Shown piece after piece: positions 7,012 to 17,994 of a DNA stretch of 64,000 nucleotides. The notes below the pieces were generated by a model that did not search any database, was not told the origin of the DNA, and saw only the letters and a program-made list of their open reading frames with translations. Origin of the DNA: Microbacterium radiodurans (GTDB lineage: Bacteria; Actinomycetota; Actinomycetes; Actinomycetales; Microbacteriaceae); NCBI RefSeq assembly GCF_008710705.1, contig NZ_VYRZ01000002.1:868001-932000 (forward strand), read 5' to 3'. Numbering within the stretch: the first letter of the stretch is position 1; each line of letters begins with the position of its first letter. The translations under genes were made by a program, and so were the position numbers.

Positions 7012-9651
7012 ATGACAGAGCGAGGACGCCGGCACGAGCCGTGGGCGCAGCCTCCGTCCGAGGATTCGATCGGTGGAACAGAGCGCGATCCTGCGGCGAT
7101 CGCCACGTCTCTCCTCGCCGGCAGGTCGATCGTGGCTGGTGGACCTCTCGGTTCCGGCAAGAGCTTCCTGATCGCCCGAGTCGTCGCGGCGCTTCAGGAG
7201 CTCGGCGCCGAACCCCTGGTCATCCGCGGGTCGGCAGCCCTGCGCCGAACGGCCCTCGGGGCTCTGGAAGTGGCGCCGGACCCCCGGGCGCCAGCTCTCG
7301 CCGACGGCGTCGCGGGCACGGGACCTCTCGTCCTCATCGTGGACGACGCGCAGGAGCTCGACGCGGCGTCGCTCGCCACGGTCGTGCGTGCCGTTCACAC
7401 GCATCATGCGACCGGCCTCATCGCCGTGACGGAGCCCCGGCTGCCGACCGCGCCCCGCAACGACGTCATCGAGGTCATCGACGACCTCTGGATCTCGGGA
7501 AGCGCCGATCGCTGGGAACTTCCCGCCCTGTGCCCTCGCGAGGCCGAGCGTCTTCTCGAGGAGTTCGCAGCGGACGATCCGTTCGACAGCGTGACCCGCG
7601 CCGGCATACTGTGGGCGGCAGACGGCTCGCGCCTGCTGCTGCGTGCCCTCGTGGACGCCGCCCGCGCCGAGATCGCGGCGGGTCGCGATCCGCTGACCAT
7701 CGTGTCCGAGGGTTCGACGCGCGGGTCGCTGGCTGCAGTCCTGCACGCTCACGTCCGCGAGCTGGAGGACGACCAGTTGGGCGCCCTCGTCCTCCTCGAG
7801 CGAGCTCCTGGTCTCCGCTACGCCGATGCGGCCCGCCTCGTGCCGGCGAGCGTTCTCGACGATCTGCGCTCGACCGGTCTGCTCCACGACGACGGGAGCA
7901 CCGGGCACCGACTGAGCGTCAACCGCGCCCTCGCCCGCGCGGCAGAGCGCGTGTGGGGACGAGAGCGCAGCCGAAACGCCGTCGGGGAGATGCTCGATCG
8001 GATGCTGCGCGACGGGGGTCGGTGGTGGAGCAGACCGCTCGCGCGCCAGCTCGCCGACCGCTGGGTACGCGAGGTGGCGCACCCAAGCGATCTGAATGAG
8101 GTCGCCGCTCCCCTGATGCAGCGGGTGATCCTCGACGCCGCCCGCGACGCGAACGACCACGGCGACGCAGCCCATGCGGCCGCGTACGCCGCGTGGCTCG
8201 ACGACGAGCACGACACCCCTGCCATCACGCTCGAGCATCGCTTCGCGCAGGTCGTCCTCGGCTCCGGGCGTCCCGGCACATCCTTGCTCGACCTCGATCC
8301 CGAGGACCATCACCGCGCGCGATCGCTCGTGATGCTGCTCGAGATCGATGATCGGGACGACCGACTCGACGGCGCCCGCGCCATCGGCGTGCGCGTGGAC
8401 GACGCGACCGACTGGGAGCGTGCCGTCGGGCGTGCCCGCGCTGCCCTCGACGACCTGAGACTCCGGGATGCGGTCGTGCTCGCCGAGCATGTTCGCCGCC
8501 ATCCCGATACGAATCGCGTCAGCGACCGGGTCGGGGCCGAGCTGCTCGAGGCGATGTCGCGCGCCTACCTCGGCGAGACCACCGCGATGCACGAGGCGCT
8601 CGGGCGCTCCCACCGTCTGTTCCGAACCGGGAGCTTCGAGGACGCGCTCGACCGCCTCGCGGCGCGCTGCTTCCACCTCGCCTGCCACACCGTGGCCGGC
8701 ACGGACGACGCGGGGGCGGTCTCGCACCTCGCGACGGAGCGGGAGAGCGCCATTCGGTCCGGGGGCGGCGGCGTCGCCGGAGCATCGTTCGCCGCCGTCC
8801 TCGTCGAGGTGCGGCGTGGGCGCGTCCTCCCCGCTCTCCGCGAGCTCCGCGCCGCACGCCGACGGGCCGATTTCGCCGGCGGCGAGGCCGTCGGACTGAT
8901 CGAGCTCGAGACCGCCTACGGGCTCGCTGCGTTCGGATACCCGAGAGAGGCCGCGGAGCTGCTCTCATCCGTCGAGCAGCGGGGAACGGGCAGCCGGGTG
9001 TTCCGACAGTCGTTCGCAGCGACATCAGCCGTGGTCGCGGCGACCAACGGCGCCCTGTCGGAGGCGCACATGCATGCCGCCGACGCCTGGGCAGTGAGCA
9101 GTGAGACGGATGCCGTCATGCTGCAGCTGCGGGACCTGCACCGTCTCGTGGTGCTCGATCATCCGTGCGCTGCGAGCAGTCTGATCCTCATGCGCGAACT
9201 GGCCGCGGACGTCGAGGCTCCGACCGCGCGAGACCTGGTGCGCGCCGCCGAGGAGGCGTTCTCCGAACGCGAGCGGGAGGGCTGGCGAGCGGATCGGGCC
9301 CTCGCGCGTCTCCGCCTCTCTCTCGTTCCGCATGGGACGCGGCCGGCAACCTCCACCACGACGTCGGTTCCGGCCGTCTCCGTGGAGCTCACCGCCCGCG
9401 AACGGGAGATCGCGCTCCTGGTCGAGGACGGGCTCTCCAACCGACAGATCGCTGGAGCCCTCTTCCTGTCGGTGCGGACCGTGGAGTCGCACATCTACCA
9501 GGCACGCGCGAAGGTGGGTGCTCCGAGCCGCCGCGAACTCGGCGCGCTGGTGGCACGTCATGGGGCGCATCGCGCGCCGACCGTCCCGCCGGCCGGCGAC
9601 GAGTCACCGCCGCCCGCGAACGGTCACCCGTCGGTCTCGGCGAGAGCCTGA
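7012..9651 (+). CDS. Large ATP-binding LuxR-family transcriptional regulator
   Basis: An 879-residue regulator of the LAL/STAND-like type. Walker A GGPLGSGKS is at residues 43-51 and a Walker B-like LVLIVDDAQEL near 105-115. A long helical middle region follows, and a C-terminal LuxR helix-turn-helix (TAREREI, GLSNRQIAGALFLS, RTVESH) lies near 785-850. The ATG follows a purine-rich GGGGAGAGGAG ribosome site. It is divergent from the SipW surface operon and probably controls it. Its 3' end overlaps the convergent recX by 28 bp. Confidence 0.88.
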   Translation: MTERGRRHEPWAQPPSEDSIGGTERDPAAIATSLLAGRSIVAGGPLGSGKSFLIARVVAALQELGAEPLVIRGSAALRRTALGALEVAPDPRAPALADGVAGTGPLVLIVDDAQELDAASLATVVRAVHTHHATGLIAVTEPRLPTAPRNDVIEVIDDLWISGSADRWELPALCPREAERLLEEFAADDPFDSVTRAGILWAADGSRLLLRALVDAARAEIAAGRDPLTIVSEGSTRGSLAAVLHAHVRELEDDQLGALVLLERAPGLRYADAARLVPASVLDDLRSTGLLHDDGSTGHRLSVNRALARAAERVWGRERSRNAVGEMLDRMLRDGGRWWSRPLARQLADRWVREVAHPSDLNEVAAPLMQRVILDAARDANDHGDAAHAAAYAAWLDDEHDTPAITLEHRFAQVVLGSGRPGTSLLDLDPEDHHRARSLVMLLEIDDRDDRLDGARAIGVRVDDATDWERAVGRARAALDDLRLRDAVVLAEHVRRHPDTNRVSDRVGAELLEAMSRAYLGETTAMHEALGRSHRLFRTGSFEDALDRLAARCFHLACHTVAGTDDAGAVSHLATERESAIRSGGGGVAGASFAAVLVEVRRGRVLPALRELRAARRRADFAGGEAVGLIELETAYGLAAFGYPREAAELLSSVEQRGTGSRVFRQSFAATSAVVAATNGALSEAHMHAADAWAVSSETDAVMLQLRDLHRLVVLDHPCAASSLILMRELAADVEAPTARDLVRAAEEAFSEREREGWRADRALARLRLSLVPHGTRPATSTTTSVPAVSVELTAREREIALLVEDGLSNRQIAGALFLSVRTVESHIYQARAKVGAPSRRELGALVARHGAHRAPTVPPAGDESPPPANGHPSVSARA

Positions 9652-10352
9652 CGCGCCGCGTTCATCGCGAGAGAGCCCGAGAACCCCCGGCGCGCGAGCT
9701 GCCCGTGGAGGCGCCGCAGCGCGACGTCGTGATCGAGGCCGGACATCCCCCGCGCGCGCTGGCGCGCGAAGTCGAGCGCCCGGTCGGCCTCGTCATCCGG
9801 CATCGACGCGAGCGCGATGTCGATGACCTCGCGATCGAGACCGCGCTGGGAGAGCGTCCGCGCTATGGCGGTCGCTCCCTGAGCTTTGCGACCCAGCGCA
9901 TTGTCGAGGAGTTGTTCCGCGAGGCGAGCATCGTCCAGGTAGCCGTTGCCCTCGAAATCGGCCAGGATCTCCTCGGCCACGGCGTCGTCGATCTCGGCGT
10001 CTGTCAGCGCTCGGCGGGCTTCGCGCAGGGAGAGCGACCGTGTACGCAGCTTTCGCAGCAGCATCCGTTCGCCGCGGGCACGAACGTCGTCGGGCTCCAA
10101 CGCGGATCCCGCCGCGGACGCGCCCGAGCCCGAGCCCGACGATGCGACGGTCGGCACCACGGAGCGCCCCGCCGACACGGACGTCCCGGAGGAGTCGCGT
10201 TCCCCCGTCCACGTCGTGTGCCATCGCCGCGACTCCGAAGCCTCACCATCCGGCACGGACCGGTCGTGCGTCCGCGGCTCTCGCGAGCCGAAGAGAGGGA
10301 CGACGGGGGCGAGGCGCTCGTCCTCTCCCCCGTCGTCGAATCTCACGGTCAC
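9624..10352 (-). CDS. recX: Regulatory protein RecX
   Basis: RecX binds RecA filaments and limits recombinase activity. The 242-residue protein has a charged, low-complexity N-terminal third, longer than in many RecX proteins, followed by the RecX core with [28 protein letters not shown] and QRGLDREVI. The GTG start at 10352 overlaps the recA stop as GTGA, showing tight coupling; reading frames that extend further upstream into recA are shadows. It is convergent with the LuxR regulator and overlaps its end. Confidence 0.9.
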   Translation of the reverse strand: MTVRFDDGGEDERLAPVVPLFGSREPRTHDRSVPDGEASESRRWHTTWTGERDSSGTSVSAGRSVVPTVASSGSGSGASAAGSALEPDDVRARGERMLLRKLRTRSLSLREARRALTDAEIDDAVAEEILADFEGNGYLDDARLAEQLLDNALGRKAQGATAIARTLSQRGLDREVIDIALASMPDDEADRALDFARQRARGMSGLDHDVALRRLHGQLARRGFSGSLAMNAARQALAETDG

Positions 10353-11404
10353 GCGGGCCGGCGGGCCGCGAGCTCGTCGGACTCGCTGACAGCGGCCTCG
10401 CCCTTGGGCTGGCCGATCTCGAGCTTGACCAGGATCTTGTTCTCGATGTCGGTTGCGACATCGGCGTTCTTGATCAGGAAGTTGCGGGCGTTCTCCTTGC
10501 CCTGACCGAGCTGCTCGCCGTCGTAGGTGTACCACGCACCGGACTTCTTCACGATGCCGTGCTCGACCCCGAAGTCGATGAGGCTGCCCTCGCGCGAGAT
10601 GCCCACGCCATACAGGATGTCGAACTCGGCCTGCTTGAAGGGGGGCGCCATCTTGTTCTTGACGACCTTGACGCGCGTCCGGTTGCCCACCGCCTCGGTG
10701 CCGTCCTTCAGAGTCTCGATGCGACGGATGTCGAGTCGGACCGATGCGTAGAACTTGAGCGCCTTGCCACCGGCGGTGGTCTCGGGCGAGCCGAAGAAGA
10801 CGCCGATCTTCTCGCGGAGCTGGTTGATGAAGATCGCCGTGGTCTTGGTCTGGTTGAGGCCACCGGTGATCTTGCGGAGAGCCTGAGACATCAGACGCGC
10901 CTGGAGACCGACGTGCGAGTCGCCCATCTCACCCTTGATCTCGGCCTCCGGGACGAGGGCGGCGACCGAGTCGATCACGACGAGGTCGATCGCGCCGGAG
11001 CGGATCAGCATGTCGGCGATCTCGAGCGCCTGCTCACCGGTGTCGGGCTGCGAGACGAGCAGCTGGTCGATGTCGACACCCAGCTTCTGTGCGTATCCGG
11101 GGTCGAGGGCGTGCTCGGCGTCGATGAACGCGGCGATGCCGCCGGCGCGCTGCGCATTGGCGATCGCGTGGAGCGTCAGCGTCGTCTTGCCCGAGGACTC
11201 CGGGCCGTAGATCTCGACGATGCGGCCGCGCGGGAGACCGCCGATGCCGAGAGCGACGTCGAGGGCGATGGACCCGGTGGGGACGACCTCGACGGGCGCG
11301 CGCTCGTCGGAGCCCAGGCGCATGACCGAGCCCTTTCCGAACTGACGATCGATCTGGGCGAGGGCCGATTCGAGAGCCTTCTCGCGGTCAGCGGGTGATG
11401 GCAT
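10349..11404 (-). CDS. recA: Recombinase RecA
   Basis: RecA forms filaments on single-stranded DNA, drives homologous strand exchange and triggers LexA self-cleavage. The 351-residue protein has Walker [10 protein letters not shown] at 67-75, Walker [11 protein letters not shown], the L1/L2 loop region around [27 protein letters not shown], and [12 protein letters not shown]. The length is normal and there is no intein. A LexA-like box lies about 200 bp upstream. recX overlaps its stop codon. Confidence 0.98.
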   Translation of the reverse strand: MPSPADREKALESALAQIDRQFGKGSVMRLGSDERAPVEVVPTGSIALDVALGIGGLPRGRIVEIYGPESSGKTTLTLHAIANAQRAGGIAAFIDAEHALDPGYAQKLGVDIDQLLVSQPDTGEQALEIADMLIRSGAIDLVVIDSVAALVPEAEIKGEMGDSHVGLQARLMSQALRKITGGLNQTKTTAIFINQLREKIGVFFGSPETTAGGKALKFYASVRLDIRRIETLKDGTEAVGNRTRVKVVKNKMAPPFKQAEFDILYGVGISREGSLIDFGVEHGIVKKSGAWYTYDGEQLGQGKENARNFLIKNADVATDIENKILVKLEIGQPKGEAAVSESDELAARRPA

Positions 11405-11602
11405 GGCGTGCTCCTTATGCTCGCGGTTCCGACTGCCTGTAGGCTGTCGCGCCGGCGGCGGGAGCCGTCGTGCTGCGACAAGGCATGGGGTGTCTTTCCG
11501 ACTCGGCTCACGCTACGCAGGGCCTCCGACATCGCCGGTGAGCCCTCCGATCCGGTGGATCGAAGTCGGGCGGGACGCCCTGTGCAGGAGCCTACGCTCG
11601 AT

Positions 11603-11618
11603 TCGAACGGATCTTCGA
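11603..11618. promoter_or_regulatory. LexA (SOS) box upstream of recA
   Basis: TCGAACGGATCTTCGA matches the actinobacterial SOS box TCGAAC-N4-GTTCGA with one mismatch (C for G in the right half). It lies 199 bp before the recA start and after the DUF3046 gene, where a recA promoter would be expected in this 235-bp intergenic region. LexA itself is not in the window. Confidence 0.6.
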
Positions 11619-11638
11619 CGACACGCCGGATCCGGAAC

Positions 11639-11863
11639 TCAGCGTTCGCGAGGATCCAAGCGGCCCACGCCGTACCGGCGCGCAGCCGGGACGTCCGCCT
11701 CGGCGCACAGCGCCAGCCAGACCGAACGCGGCGGCTCGCCGTCGGCCAGGGCTTCGCGGGCCGTGCGATTGCCGAGCGGCTGCAGCGTGAGATCCGACAG
11801 CAGTGCGACGGACTGAGCGCCGAATTCGTCGGCGACGGCACGCTCGAACTCGCTTCGACGCAT
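11639..11863 (-). CDS. DUF3046 family protein
   Basis: A 74-residue protein beginning MRRSEFERAVADEFG, the typical start of the DUF3046 family, which sits beside recA in many actinobacteria. No biochemical role is established. It contains PPRSVWLALCAEADVP and ends RRYGVGRLDPRER. The ATG at 11863 is preferred over the long upstream extension, which overlaps the preceding gene in another frame. It is 13 bp after the ClgR-like gene and probably shares its transcript. Confidence 0.85.
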   Translation of the reverse strand: MRRSEFERAVADEFGAQSVALLSDLTLQPLGNRTAREALADGEPPRSVWLALCAEADVPAARRYGVGRLDPRER

Positions 11864-11876
11864 GAGGAGGACGCCG

Positions 11877-12197
11877 TCAGCGAAGCGACAACTCGGGCGC
11901 CACCAGGTCGTCGTCGAGTCCCGCGATGTCGTCGGGCACGACGTCCGCGATGGTGGGGATGCCTTCGAGGACGGAGATCCGGTCGCCGACCTCGCGCATG
12001 ATCGTGGAGATGGGGACGTCGAGCGCCTCGGCGAGGGAGGCGATGATCTCGCTGGAGGCTTCCTTCTGACCGCGTTCGACCTCACTGAGGTAGCCGAGGG
12101 CGACACTGGCGCGACTCGCGACCTGGCGGAGCGTACGACCCTTCTGGAGGCGAAGGTCACGCAGAACATCGCCGATCTCCTGTCGAACCAAGATCAT
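11877..12197 (-). CDS. clgR: XRE-family regulator, ClgR-like
   Basis: A 106-residue helix-turn-helix protein. Residues 5-70 form the XRE domain with GRTLRQVASRASVALGYLSEVERGQKEASSE, close to actinobacterial ClgR, the activator of clp protease and other proteostasis genes. The tail is acidic with no further domain. The position between cinA/pgsA and recA is where clgR normally lies. The name rests on motif and synteny. Confidence 0.85.
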   Translation of the reverse strand: MILVRQEIGDVLRDLRLQKGRTLRQVASRASVALGYLSEVERGQKEASSEIIASLAEALDVPISTIMREVGDRISVLEGIPTIADVVPDDIAGLDDDLVAPELSLR

Positions 12198-12357
12198 CTC
12201 GGACCCCCTCCTTCGTCATCGTCCTGTCGCGTCCCGGGTGGACAACGGTATCTCATCCGACAGCCACCCTAGCCCCGCCCCGCTGTGGGTCGGATGGGAA
12301 TTGACAGTCGGTGCGGACAGTGACATGAACTCGTCGCGGGGACCCGGTATTCCCGCG

Positions 12358-12903
12358 TCAGAGCGCCGCGAGCGCGAGGCGGATGGCGTGCGCCGTCGCC
12401 TCGGCCCGGATGCCCGCGCGGTCCCCGTCGATCACGACGCTGTCGACGCGGACCCCCAGCGCGGTCGCGACCGCGATGTGGACCGTTCCCACCGGCTGCC
12501 CGTCGGGAGAGTCGGGGCCGGCGATGCCGGTCGTCGCGACGCCGACATCGGCTGCCGCGCTTCCCGGTCCGAGCGCCGCACGGACGCCCTCGGCCATCTG
12601 GCGTGCGACCCGCGGGTGCACCGGCCCGTGCGCTTCGAGCAGGGCTCCGTCGACACCGAGAAGGCGCTGTTTGAGTTCGGTCGCATAGGCGACGATCCCG
12701 CCGCGGACGACCGCGGACGCTCCGGGCACCGCCACGAGATCGGCGACGACCAGACCCCCGGTGAGCGACTCCGCGATGGCGATCGTCCACTCGAGCTCGC
12801 GGAGGCGATCGACCAGCCGCTCGGCGTCGGTGCGGCGCCCCGACGATACGAGCGTCGACTCCACGTCGTCCGGCAGTTCGTGGACGTGCTCGCGCGCGCT
12901 CAT
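12358..12903 (-). CDS. cinA: CinA-family nicotinamide-nucleotide amidohydrolase
   Basis: A 181-residue stand-alone CinA C-terminal domain (PncC type) that deamidates nicotinamide mononucleotide in pyridine nucleotide salvage. Motifs are AESLTGGLV, GGIVAYATELKQRLLGV, HPRVARQMAEG and TTGIAGPDSPDGQPVGTVHIA, the catalytic core of the family. The N-terminal MoaB-like domain of full CinA is absent, as is usual in actinobacteria. The ATG overlaps the pgsA stop (ATGA). Confidence 0.9.
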   Translation of the reverse strand: MSAREHVHELPDDVESTLVSSGRRTDAERLVDRLRELEWTIAIAESLTGGLVVADLVAVPGASAVVRGGIVAYATELKQRLLGVDGALLEAHGPVHPRVARQMAEGVRAALGPGSAAADVGVATTGIAGPDSPDGQPVGTVHIAVATALGVRVDSVVIDGDRAGIRAEATAHAIRLALAAL

Positions 12904-13472
12904 CGGCGCGAGGTCCGACCGGACCCGGCCCGCACGGCGGTGATGACGTAGTCGATGCCGCTGGCCACGGTGAGGACGACGGCGATCGTCATGGTCACGG
13001 TGTTGAGGACGTGCACCCACTCCCCCACCACCGTCCACAGCGGCAGCAGGGCGAGCGAGAGCGCCACCGCCTGCGCGACCGTCTTCAGCTTCCCCATCCA
13101 GGCGGCCGCGACGACGTGGTCGCCGGCGACCACGAGACGGTGCACGGTGATGCCGAGTTCGCGGACGAGGACGAGGATCGTGAACGCCCACGGCAGCTCA
13201 CCGAGGATCGAGAGCCCGATGAAGGCCAGACCCGTCAGCACCTTGTCGGCGATCGGGTCGAGCAGCTTCCCGAGATCGGTGACGATCTCGTAGCGACGCG
13301 CGAGGTAGCCGTCGATGCCGTCGGTGGCGATGGCGACGATGAAGAGCGCGGCGGCCCACCAGCGCAGCGCGCCGTCCGCCCCGTCGTCGGCGAGCAGCAT
13401 CCAGACGAAGACGGGCGCGCACAGGATGCGCACGATCGTGATCGCGTTCGGGAGCTGCCTCGGGATGGCCAC
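12900..13472 (-). CDS. pgsA: CDP-diacylglycerol-glycerol-3-phosphate 3-phosphatidyltransferase
   Basis: A membrane enzyme that makes phosphatidylglycerol phosphate from CDP-diacylglycerol and glycerol-3-phosphate. The 190-residue protein carries the CDP-alcohol phosphotransferase signature from DGIDGYLARR to GKLLDPIADK (about residues 50-77) with all expected Asp residues, and several hydrophobic helices. It lies between ftsK and cinA. Other CDP-alcohol transferases share the signature; synteny and the RELGITVHRLV segment favour PgsA. Confidence 0.92.
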   Translation of the reverse strand: MAIPRQLPNAITIVRILCAPVFVWMLLADDGADGALRWWAAALFIVAIATDGIDGYLARRYEIVTDLGKLLDPIADKVLTGLAFIGLSILGELPWAFTILVLVRELGITVHRLVVAGDHVVAAAWMGKLKTVAQAVALSLALLPLWTVVGEWVHVLNTVTMTIAVVLTVASGIDYVITAVRAGSGRTSRR

Positions 13473-13488
13473 GGAGCGAGCCTAGCCG

Positions 13489-16206
13489 TCAGTCGCGGCC
13501 GGTGAGGCCCCAGGCGTCCTCCGACGCCTCGTCGGCGTCGACGACCTCGAGTCCGTCGAACTGCGCGTCGAGCGGATCAGGCGAGGCCGCGGGGGTGGCC
13601 GGTGGCTCCTCGCCGCGCAGTCGCGCCAGAACCGCGGGGAGCTGCTCGGGCGCCACGAGGACGTCGCGCGCCTTCGACCCCTCGGAGGGCCCGACGATCT
13701 CGCGGGACTCGAGCAGGTCCATGAGACGCCCGGCCTTCGCGAAGCCCACGCGCAGTTTGCGCTGCAGCATCGACGTCGAACCGAACTGGGTCGAGACGAT
13801 CTGCTCGGCGGCCGCCAGCAGCAGCTCGAGGTCGTCGCCGATGTCGGCGTCGATCTCCTTCTTCTCCGCGACCGCCGCCACGTCGGAGCGGTACTCCGGC
13901 TGCGCCTGGCCCTTGACGTGCGAGACGACCTTCTCGATCTCCGATTCGGCCACCCAGGCTCCCTGGACGCGGATGGCCTTCGACGTCCCCATCGGCAGGA
14001 AGAGGGCGTCACCCTGCCCGATGAGCCGGTCGGCTCCGGGCTGGTCGAGGATGACGCGGGAGTCCGTGACGCTCGTGACCGCGAAGGCCAGCCGCGACGG
14101 CACGTTCGCCTTGATGAGGCCGGTGACGACGTCGACCGACGGTCGCTGCGTCGCCAGCACCAGATGGATGCCGCTGGCCCGGGCGAGCTGGGTGATGCGG
14201 ACGATCGAGTCCTCGACGTCGCGCGGAGCGACCATCATGAGATCGGCGAGCTCGTCGACGACCACGAGCAGGTACGGGTACGGCTTGAGCATACGCTCGC
14301 TGCCGGCGGGCAGCTGGATCTCGCCGGCCACGACGGCCTTGTTGAAGTCGTCGATGTGGCGGAAGCCGAACGACGCGAGGTCGTCGTACCGCATGTCCAT
14401 CTCCTTCACGACCCACTGCAGCGCCTCGGCGGCCTTCTTGGGGTTCGTGATGATGGGGGTGATCAGGTGCGGGACGCCGGCGTAGCTCGTGAGCTCGACG
14501 CGCTTCGGGTCGATGAGCACCATGCGCACATCGGTGGGCTTCGCGCGCATCAGGAGGCTCGTGATCATCGAGTTGACGAAGCTCGACTTGCCCGAGCCCG
14601 TCGAGCCGGCCACGAGGAGGTGGGGCATCTTCGCGAGGTTCGCCACGACGAAGCCGCCGCCGACGTCCTTGCCGACGCCGATGGTCATCGGGTGCGTCGA
14701 CGATGTGGCGGCGTTCGAGCGCAGCACGTCGCCGAGCGTCACGATCTCGCGGTCGGTGTTCGGGATCTCGACGCCGATCGCGCTCTTGCCCGGGATCGGG
14801 GCGAGGATGCGGACCTCGTTCGATGCCACGGCGTAGGCGATGTTGTTCGTGAGCGCGGTGATCTTCTCGACCTTGGTTCCCGGGCCGACTTCGATCTCGT
14901 ACTGGGTGACCGTCGGACCCCGCGAGAAGCCGGTGACCTTCGCGTCGATCGAGAACTGCTCGAAGACGCCGGTGATGGCGCGCACGATGGCGTCGTTCGC
15001 CTCGGAGCGGGTCTTCGCGGGCGTGCCCGCGCCGAGAGCGGCGACGGCCGGAAGCCGGTACGGGGTCGTCGGCGGCTGGCCGTGGAAGTCACCGCCCAGA
15101 CCGGTGAGCCCGGGAAGCTCGTCGATCTCGCCGGTGTCGCCGTCGTCGCGCACGGCGGTGTCGGCCGCGCGGCCGGAGCGCGCGGCCTGTGCGGCGCGCT
15201 CGATGACGGCGGGGTCGATGACCTCGGTCTGCGCGTCGGGCAGCGGCGGCACGGGCGGAGGCGTCGGCGCCGGGGCCGGCGCGACCGCCTGCTCGAAGCC
15301 GCCGGCGATGGAGGGGCCGAGGAGCTCGGTCAGATCCTGCGACCCGGCGCCGTCGTCGGGGTCCTCTTCGCGTCCGCTCTTGTTGCGACGCCACCACGGC
15401 AGCGCGTCGTCGTCCTCATCGTCGTCGGCCGCGGCATCCGCCTTCTTGCCGCGCTTGGACGAGAATGCCACGGTCGGAGCCTCGCCGTCGGGGTCGGCGA
15501 CGGCGCGCTCGGCGCCGAACATCCAGGCGTAGAGATCGCCCAGTCGGACGCCGATGCGATTCGGCGGGGTCTTGGTCAGGATGAGGATGCTCAGGACGAC
15601 GAGCAGCCCGAGCACCGCCGCGGCGCCGTACTCCGTGAGGATCGTCAGCGGCTCGCCGACGGTCCAGCCGAACAGTCCGCCCGCCTCGCTCAGTCCGGGC
15701 AGTCCCAGACGCGGCTCCGGCCGGCCGCCGAAGACGTGGCAGAAGCCCGCGATGGCGAGAACGAACATGCCGAAGCCGATGCCGATGCGGCCGTTGTCGT
15801 GCACGGACGCGGGGTGTCGGAACAGCCACCCCGCGAGGAACAGCAGAAGCACGGGCATGATGAACGCCTCGCGGCCGATCAGGGCGCCGACCGTGTAGGC
15901 GCTGATGAGCGTCCCGGGCTCGGTGCCGATGAGGAACCACTCCACGGCCGCGCCGACGATCGCGAGCAGCACGAACAGGAACGGCAGACCGTCGCGGCGC
16001 TGATCCTTCTCGAGCGTCTCGGGCCCGAAGGCCCGGAACATCCCGCCGGTCGCGTGGGCGAGCCCCATCCACGCGCGAGCGATCACCGGCGGTCGATCGT
16101 CGTCACCGACGTACCGCTTGGGCGGCGGGTCGCTCTTGCGGGCGCGCGCTGTCGAGGTCTTCGCCGGTGCGCGGCGTCCGGAAGGCGCGTTCGTGCTCCT
16201 GGCCAT
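13489..16206 (-). CDS. ftsK: DNA translocase FtsK
   Basis: FtsK anchors at the septum and pumps DNA during chromosome segregation. Taking the ATG at 16206, the protein has 905 residues; a GTG at 16230 would add eight. There are N-terminal membrane helices at about 65-230, a Pro/Ala/Asp linker, then the motor with Walker [31 protein letters not shown] and [16 protein letters not shown] winged-helix gamma domain follows near 790-850. The C-terminus is Asp/Glu-rich. Confidence 0.95.
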   Translation of the reverse strand: MARSTNAPSGRRAPAKTSTARARKSDPPPKRYVGDDDRPPVIARAWMGLAHATGGMFRAFGPETLEKDQRRDGLPFLFVLLAIVGAAVEWFLIGTEPGTLISAYTVGALIGREAFIMPVLLLFLAGWLFRHPASVHDNGRIGIGFGMFVLAIAGFCHVFGGRPEPRLGLPGLSEAGGLFGWTVGEPLTILTEYGAAAVLGLLVVLSILILTKTPPNRIGVRLGDLYAWMFGAERAVADPDGEAPTVAFSSKRGKKADAAADDDEDDDALPWWRRNKSGREEDPDDGAGSQDLTELLGPSIAGGFEQAVAPAPAPTPPPVPPLPDAQTEVIDPAVIERAAQAARSGRAADTAVRDDGDTGEIDELPGLTGLGGDFHGQPPTTPYRLPAVAALGAGTPAKTRSEANDAIVRAITGVFEQFSIDAKVTGFSRGPTVTQYEIEVGPGTKVEKITALTNNIAYAVASNEVRILAPIPGKSAIGVEIPNTDREIVTLGDVLRSNAATSSTHPMTIGVGKDVGGGFVVANLAKMPHLLVAGSTGSGKSSFVNSMITSLLMRAKPTDVRMVLIDPKRVELTSYAGVPHLITPIITNPKKAAEALQWVVKEMDMRYDDLASFGFRHIDDFNKAVVAGEIQLPAGSERMLKPYPYLLVVVDELADLMMVAPRDVEDSIVRITQLARASGIHLVLATQRPSVDVVTGLIKANVPSRLAFAVTSVTDSRVILDQPGADRLIGQGDALFLPMGTSKAIRVQGAWVAESEIEKVVSHVKGQAQPEYRSDVAAVAEKKEIDADIGDDLELLLAAAEQIVSTQFGSTSMLQRKLRVGFAKAGRLMDLLESREIVGPSEGSKARDVLVAPEQLPAVLARLRGEEPPATPAASPDPLDAQFDGLEVVDADEASEDAWGLTGRD

Positions 16207-16267
16207 GCGTCCCACGGTACGCCGGGCCACCCCGGATCTCGCGGAACGACGCGGGTATCGACCCGGG

Positions 16268-17944
16268 TCAGGCCTCGATCACGAGCGGCACGATCATCGG
16301 ACGGCGGCGCAGCGACTGATTCACCCAGCGTCCGATCACGCGACGGACGACCTGCGAGAGCGCGTGGTTGTCACGGACACCCGACTGCACCGCCTCGGCG
16401 AGCGCCGCGGCGATCTTCGGCTTGACCCCCTGGAACACGGAGTCGTCCTCGGCGACACCGCGGGCGTGGATCTCGGGCCCGCTGACGACCTGGCCCGTCT
16501 TCGAATCGACCACGACGATGACGGAGATGAAGCCCTCCTCCCCCAGGATGCGACGATCCTTGAGGTCCGCGTCGGTGATCTCGCCGACGGTCGAGCCGTC
16601 GACGTAGACGAAGCCGATGTCGAGCTGGCCGACGACCTCCGCGACGCCGTCCTTGAGGTCGACGACGGTGCCGTTCTCGCCGAGGATCGTCCGCTCGGCG
16701 GGAACGCCGGTGTCCTGGGCGAGCTTGGCGTTGGCCATGAGGTGGCGGTACTCGCCGTGCACCGGCAGGACGTTGCGCGGCTTCAGGATGTTGTAGCAGT
16801 AGAGCAGCTCGCCGGCAGCCGCGTGCCCCGAGACGTGGACGCGCGCATTGCCCTTGTGGACGACGTTCGCGCCGAGCTTGGTCAGGCCGTCGATGACGCG
16901 GTAGATCGCGTTCTCGTTGCCGGGGATCTGGCTCGAGGCGAGGATGACGGTGTCACCCGGTCCCGGCTCGATCGCGTGCTCGAGGTTGGCCATGCGCGAG
17001 AGAACCGCCATCGGCTCGCCCTGGGAGCCGGTGGACATGTAGACGATCTGATCGTCGGGCAGGTCCTTGGCCTTCTTGTAGTCGATGAGGACGCCGTCGG
17101 GCACGTTGAGGTAGCCGAGGTTCTCGGCGATGGTCATGTTGCGCACCATGCTGCGCCCCAGGAAGGCGACACGACGGCCGTTGGCGGCCGCGGCATCCAC
17201 CACCTGCTGCACGCGGTGCACGTGGCTCGAGAAGCTCGCGACGATCACGCGGCGGGGCGACTTGCTGATGACCTGGTCGAGGACCGGACCGATCGCACGC
17301 TCGGTCGGGGTGAACCCCGGCACATCCGCGTTCGTCGAGTCGACGAGGAAGAGGTCCACGCCCTCCTCTCCCAGGCGCGAGAAGGCGCGGAGGTCGGTGA
17401 TCCGGCCGTCGAGCGGCAGCTGATCCATCTTGAAGTCGCCCGTGGCGAGCACGAGGCCCGCCGGCGTGCGGACGGCGACGGCGAGGGCGTCGGGGATCGA
17501 GTGGTTCACGGCGATGAACTCGAGGTCGAACGGTCCGACCTGCTCGCTCTGCCCCTCGGTGACCGTCAGCGTGAACGGACGGATGCGGTGCTCTTTCAGC
17601 TTCGCCTCGATGAGGGCGAGCGTGAGCCCCGAGCCGATGAGGGGGATGTCGCCCTTGAGCTTGAGGAGATACGGCACCGCGCCGATGTGGTCTTCGTGGC
17701 CGTGCGTGAGGACGACGCCGACGATGTCGTTCAGGCGGTGCCGGATGGGCTCGAAGTCGGGGAGGATGAGGTCGACACCCGGCTGGTGCTCCTCGGGGAA
17801 GAGGACTCCGCAGTCGATGACGAGGAGCTTCCCGTCGTACTCGAAGACGGTCATGTTGCGGCCGACTTCGCCGAGACCGCCGAGCGGGTAGACCCGCAGC
17901 GTTCCGGACTCGAGGGCGGGCGGGCTGAAGACGTTCGTGGGCAT
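16268..17944 (-). CDS. rnj: Ribonuclease J
   Basis: A metallo-beta-lactamase/beta-CASP ribonuclease with endo- and 5'-exonuclease activity in mRNA decay and rRNA maturation. The 558-residue protein has THGHEDH (His81, His83, Asp85, His86) for zinc binding, later ATGDFKMDQ, a beta-CASP region with GSQGEP, and [10 protein letters not shown]. The ATG at 17944 gives the normal family start. The longer reading upstream, through the intergenic gap into dapA in another frame, is spurious. It follows dapA by about 50 bp on the same strand. Confidence 0.95.
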   Translation of the reverse strand: MPTNVFSPPALESGTLRVYPLGGLGEVGRNMTVFEYDGKLLVIDCGVLFPEEHQPGVDLILPDFEPIRHRLNDIVGVVLTHGHEDHIGAVPYLLKLKGDIPLIGSGLTLALIEAKLKEHRIRPFTLTVTEGQSEQVGPFDLEFIAVNHSIPDALAVAVRTPAGLVLATGDFKMDQLPLDGRITDLRAFSRLGEEGVDLFLVDSTNADVPGFTPTERAIGPVLDQVISKSPRRVIVASFSSHVHRVQQVVDAAAANGRRVAFLGRSMVRNMTIAENLGYLNVPDGVLIDYKKAKDLPDDQIVYMSTGSQGEPMAVLSRMANLEHAIEPGPGDTVILASSQIPGNENAIYRVIDGLTKLGANVVHKGNARVHVSGHAAAGELLYCYNILKPRNVLPVHGEYRHLMANAKLAQDTGVPAERTILGENGTVVDLKDGVAEVVGQLDIGFVYVDGSTVGEITDADLKDRRILGEEGFISVIVVVDSKTGQVVSGPEIHARGVAEDDSVFQGVKPKIAAALAEAVQSGVRDNHALSQVVRRVIGRWVNQSLRRRPMIVPLVIEA

Positions 17945-17994
17945 GTGCGTGCTTCCTCGGGATGCGGGCGATCCCCGGCATCCCGTTGTTTCGT

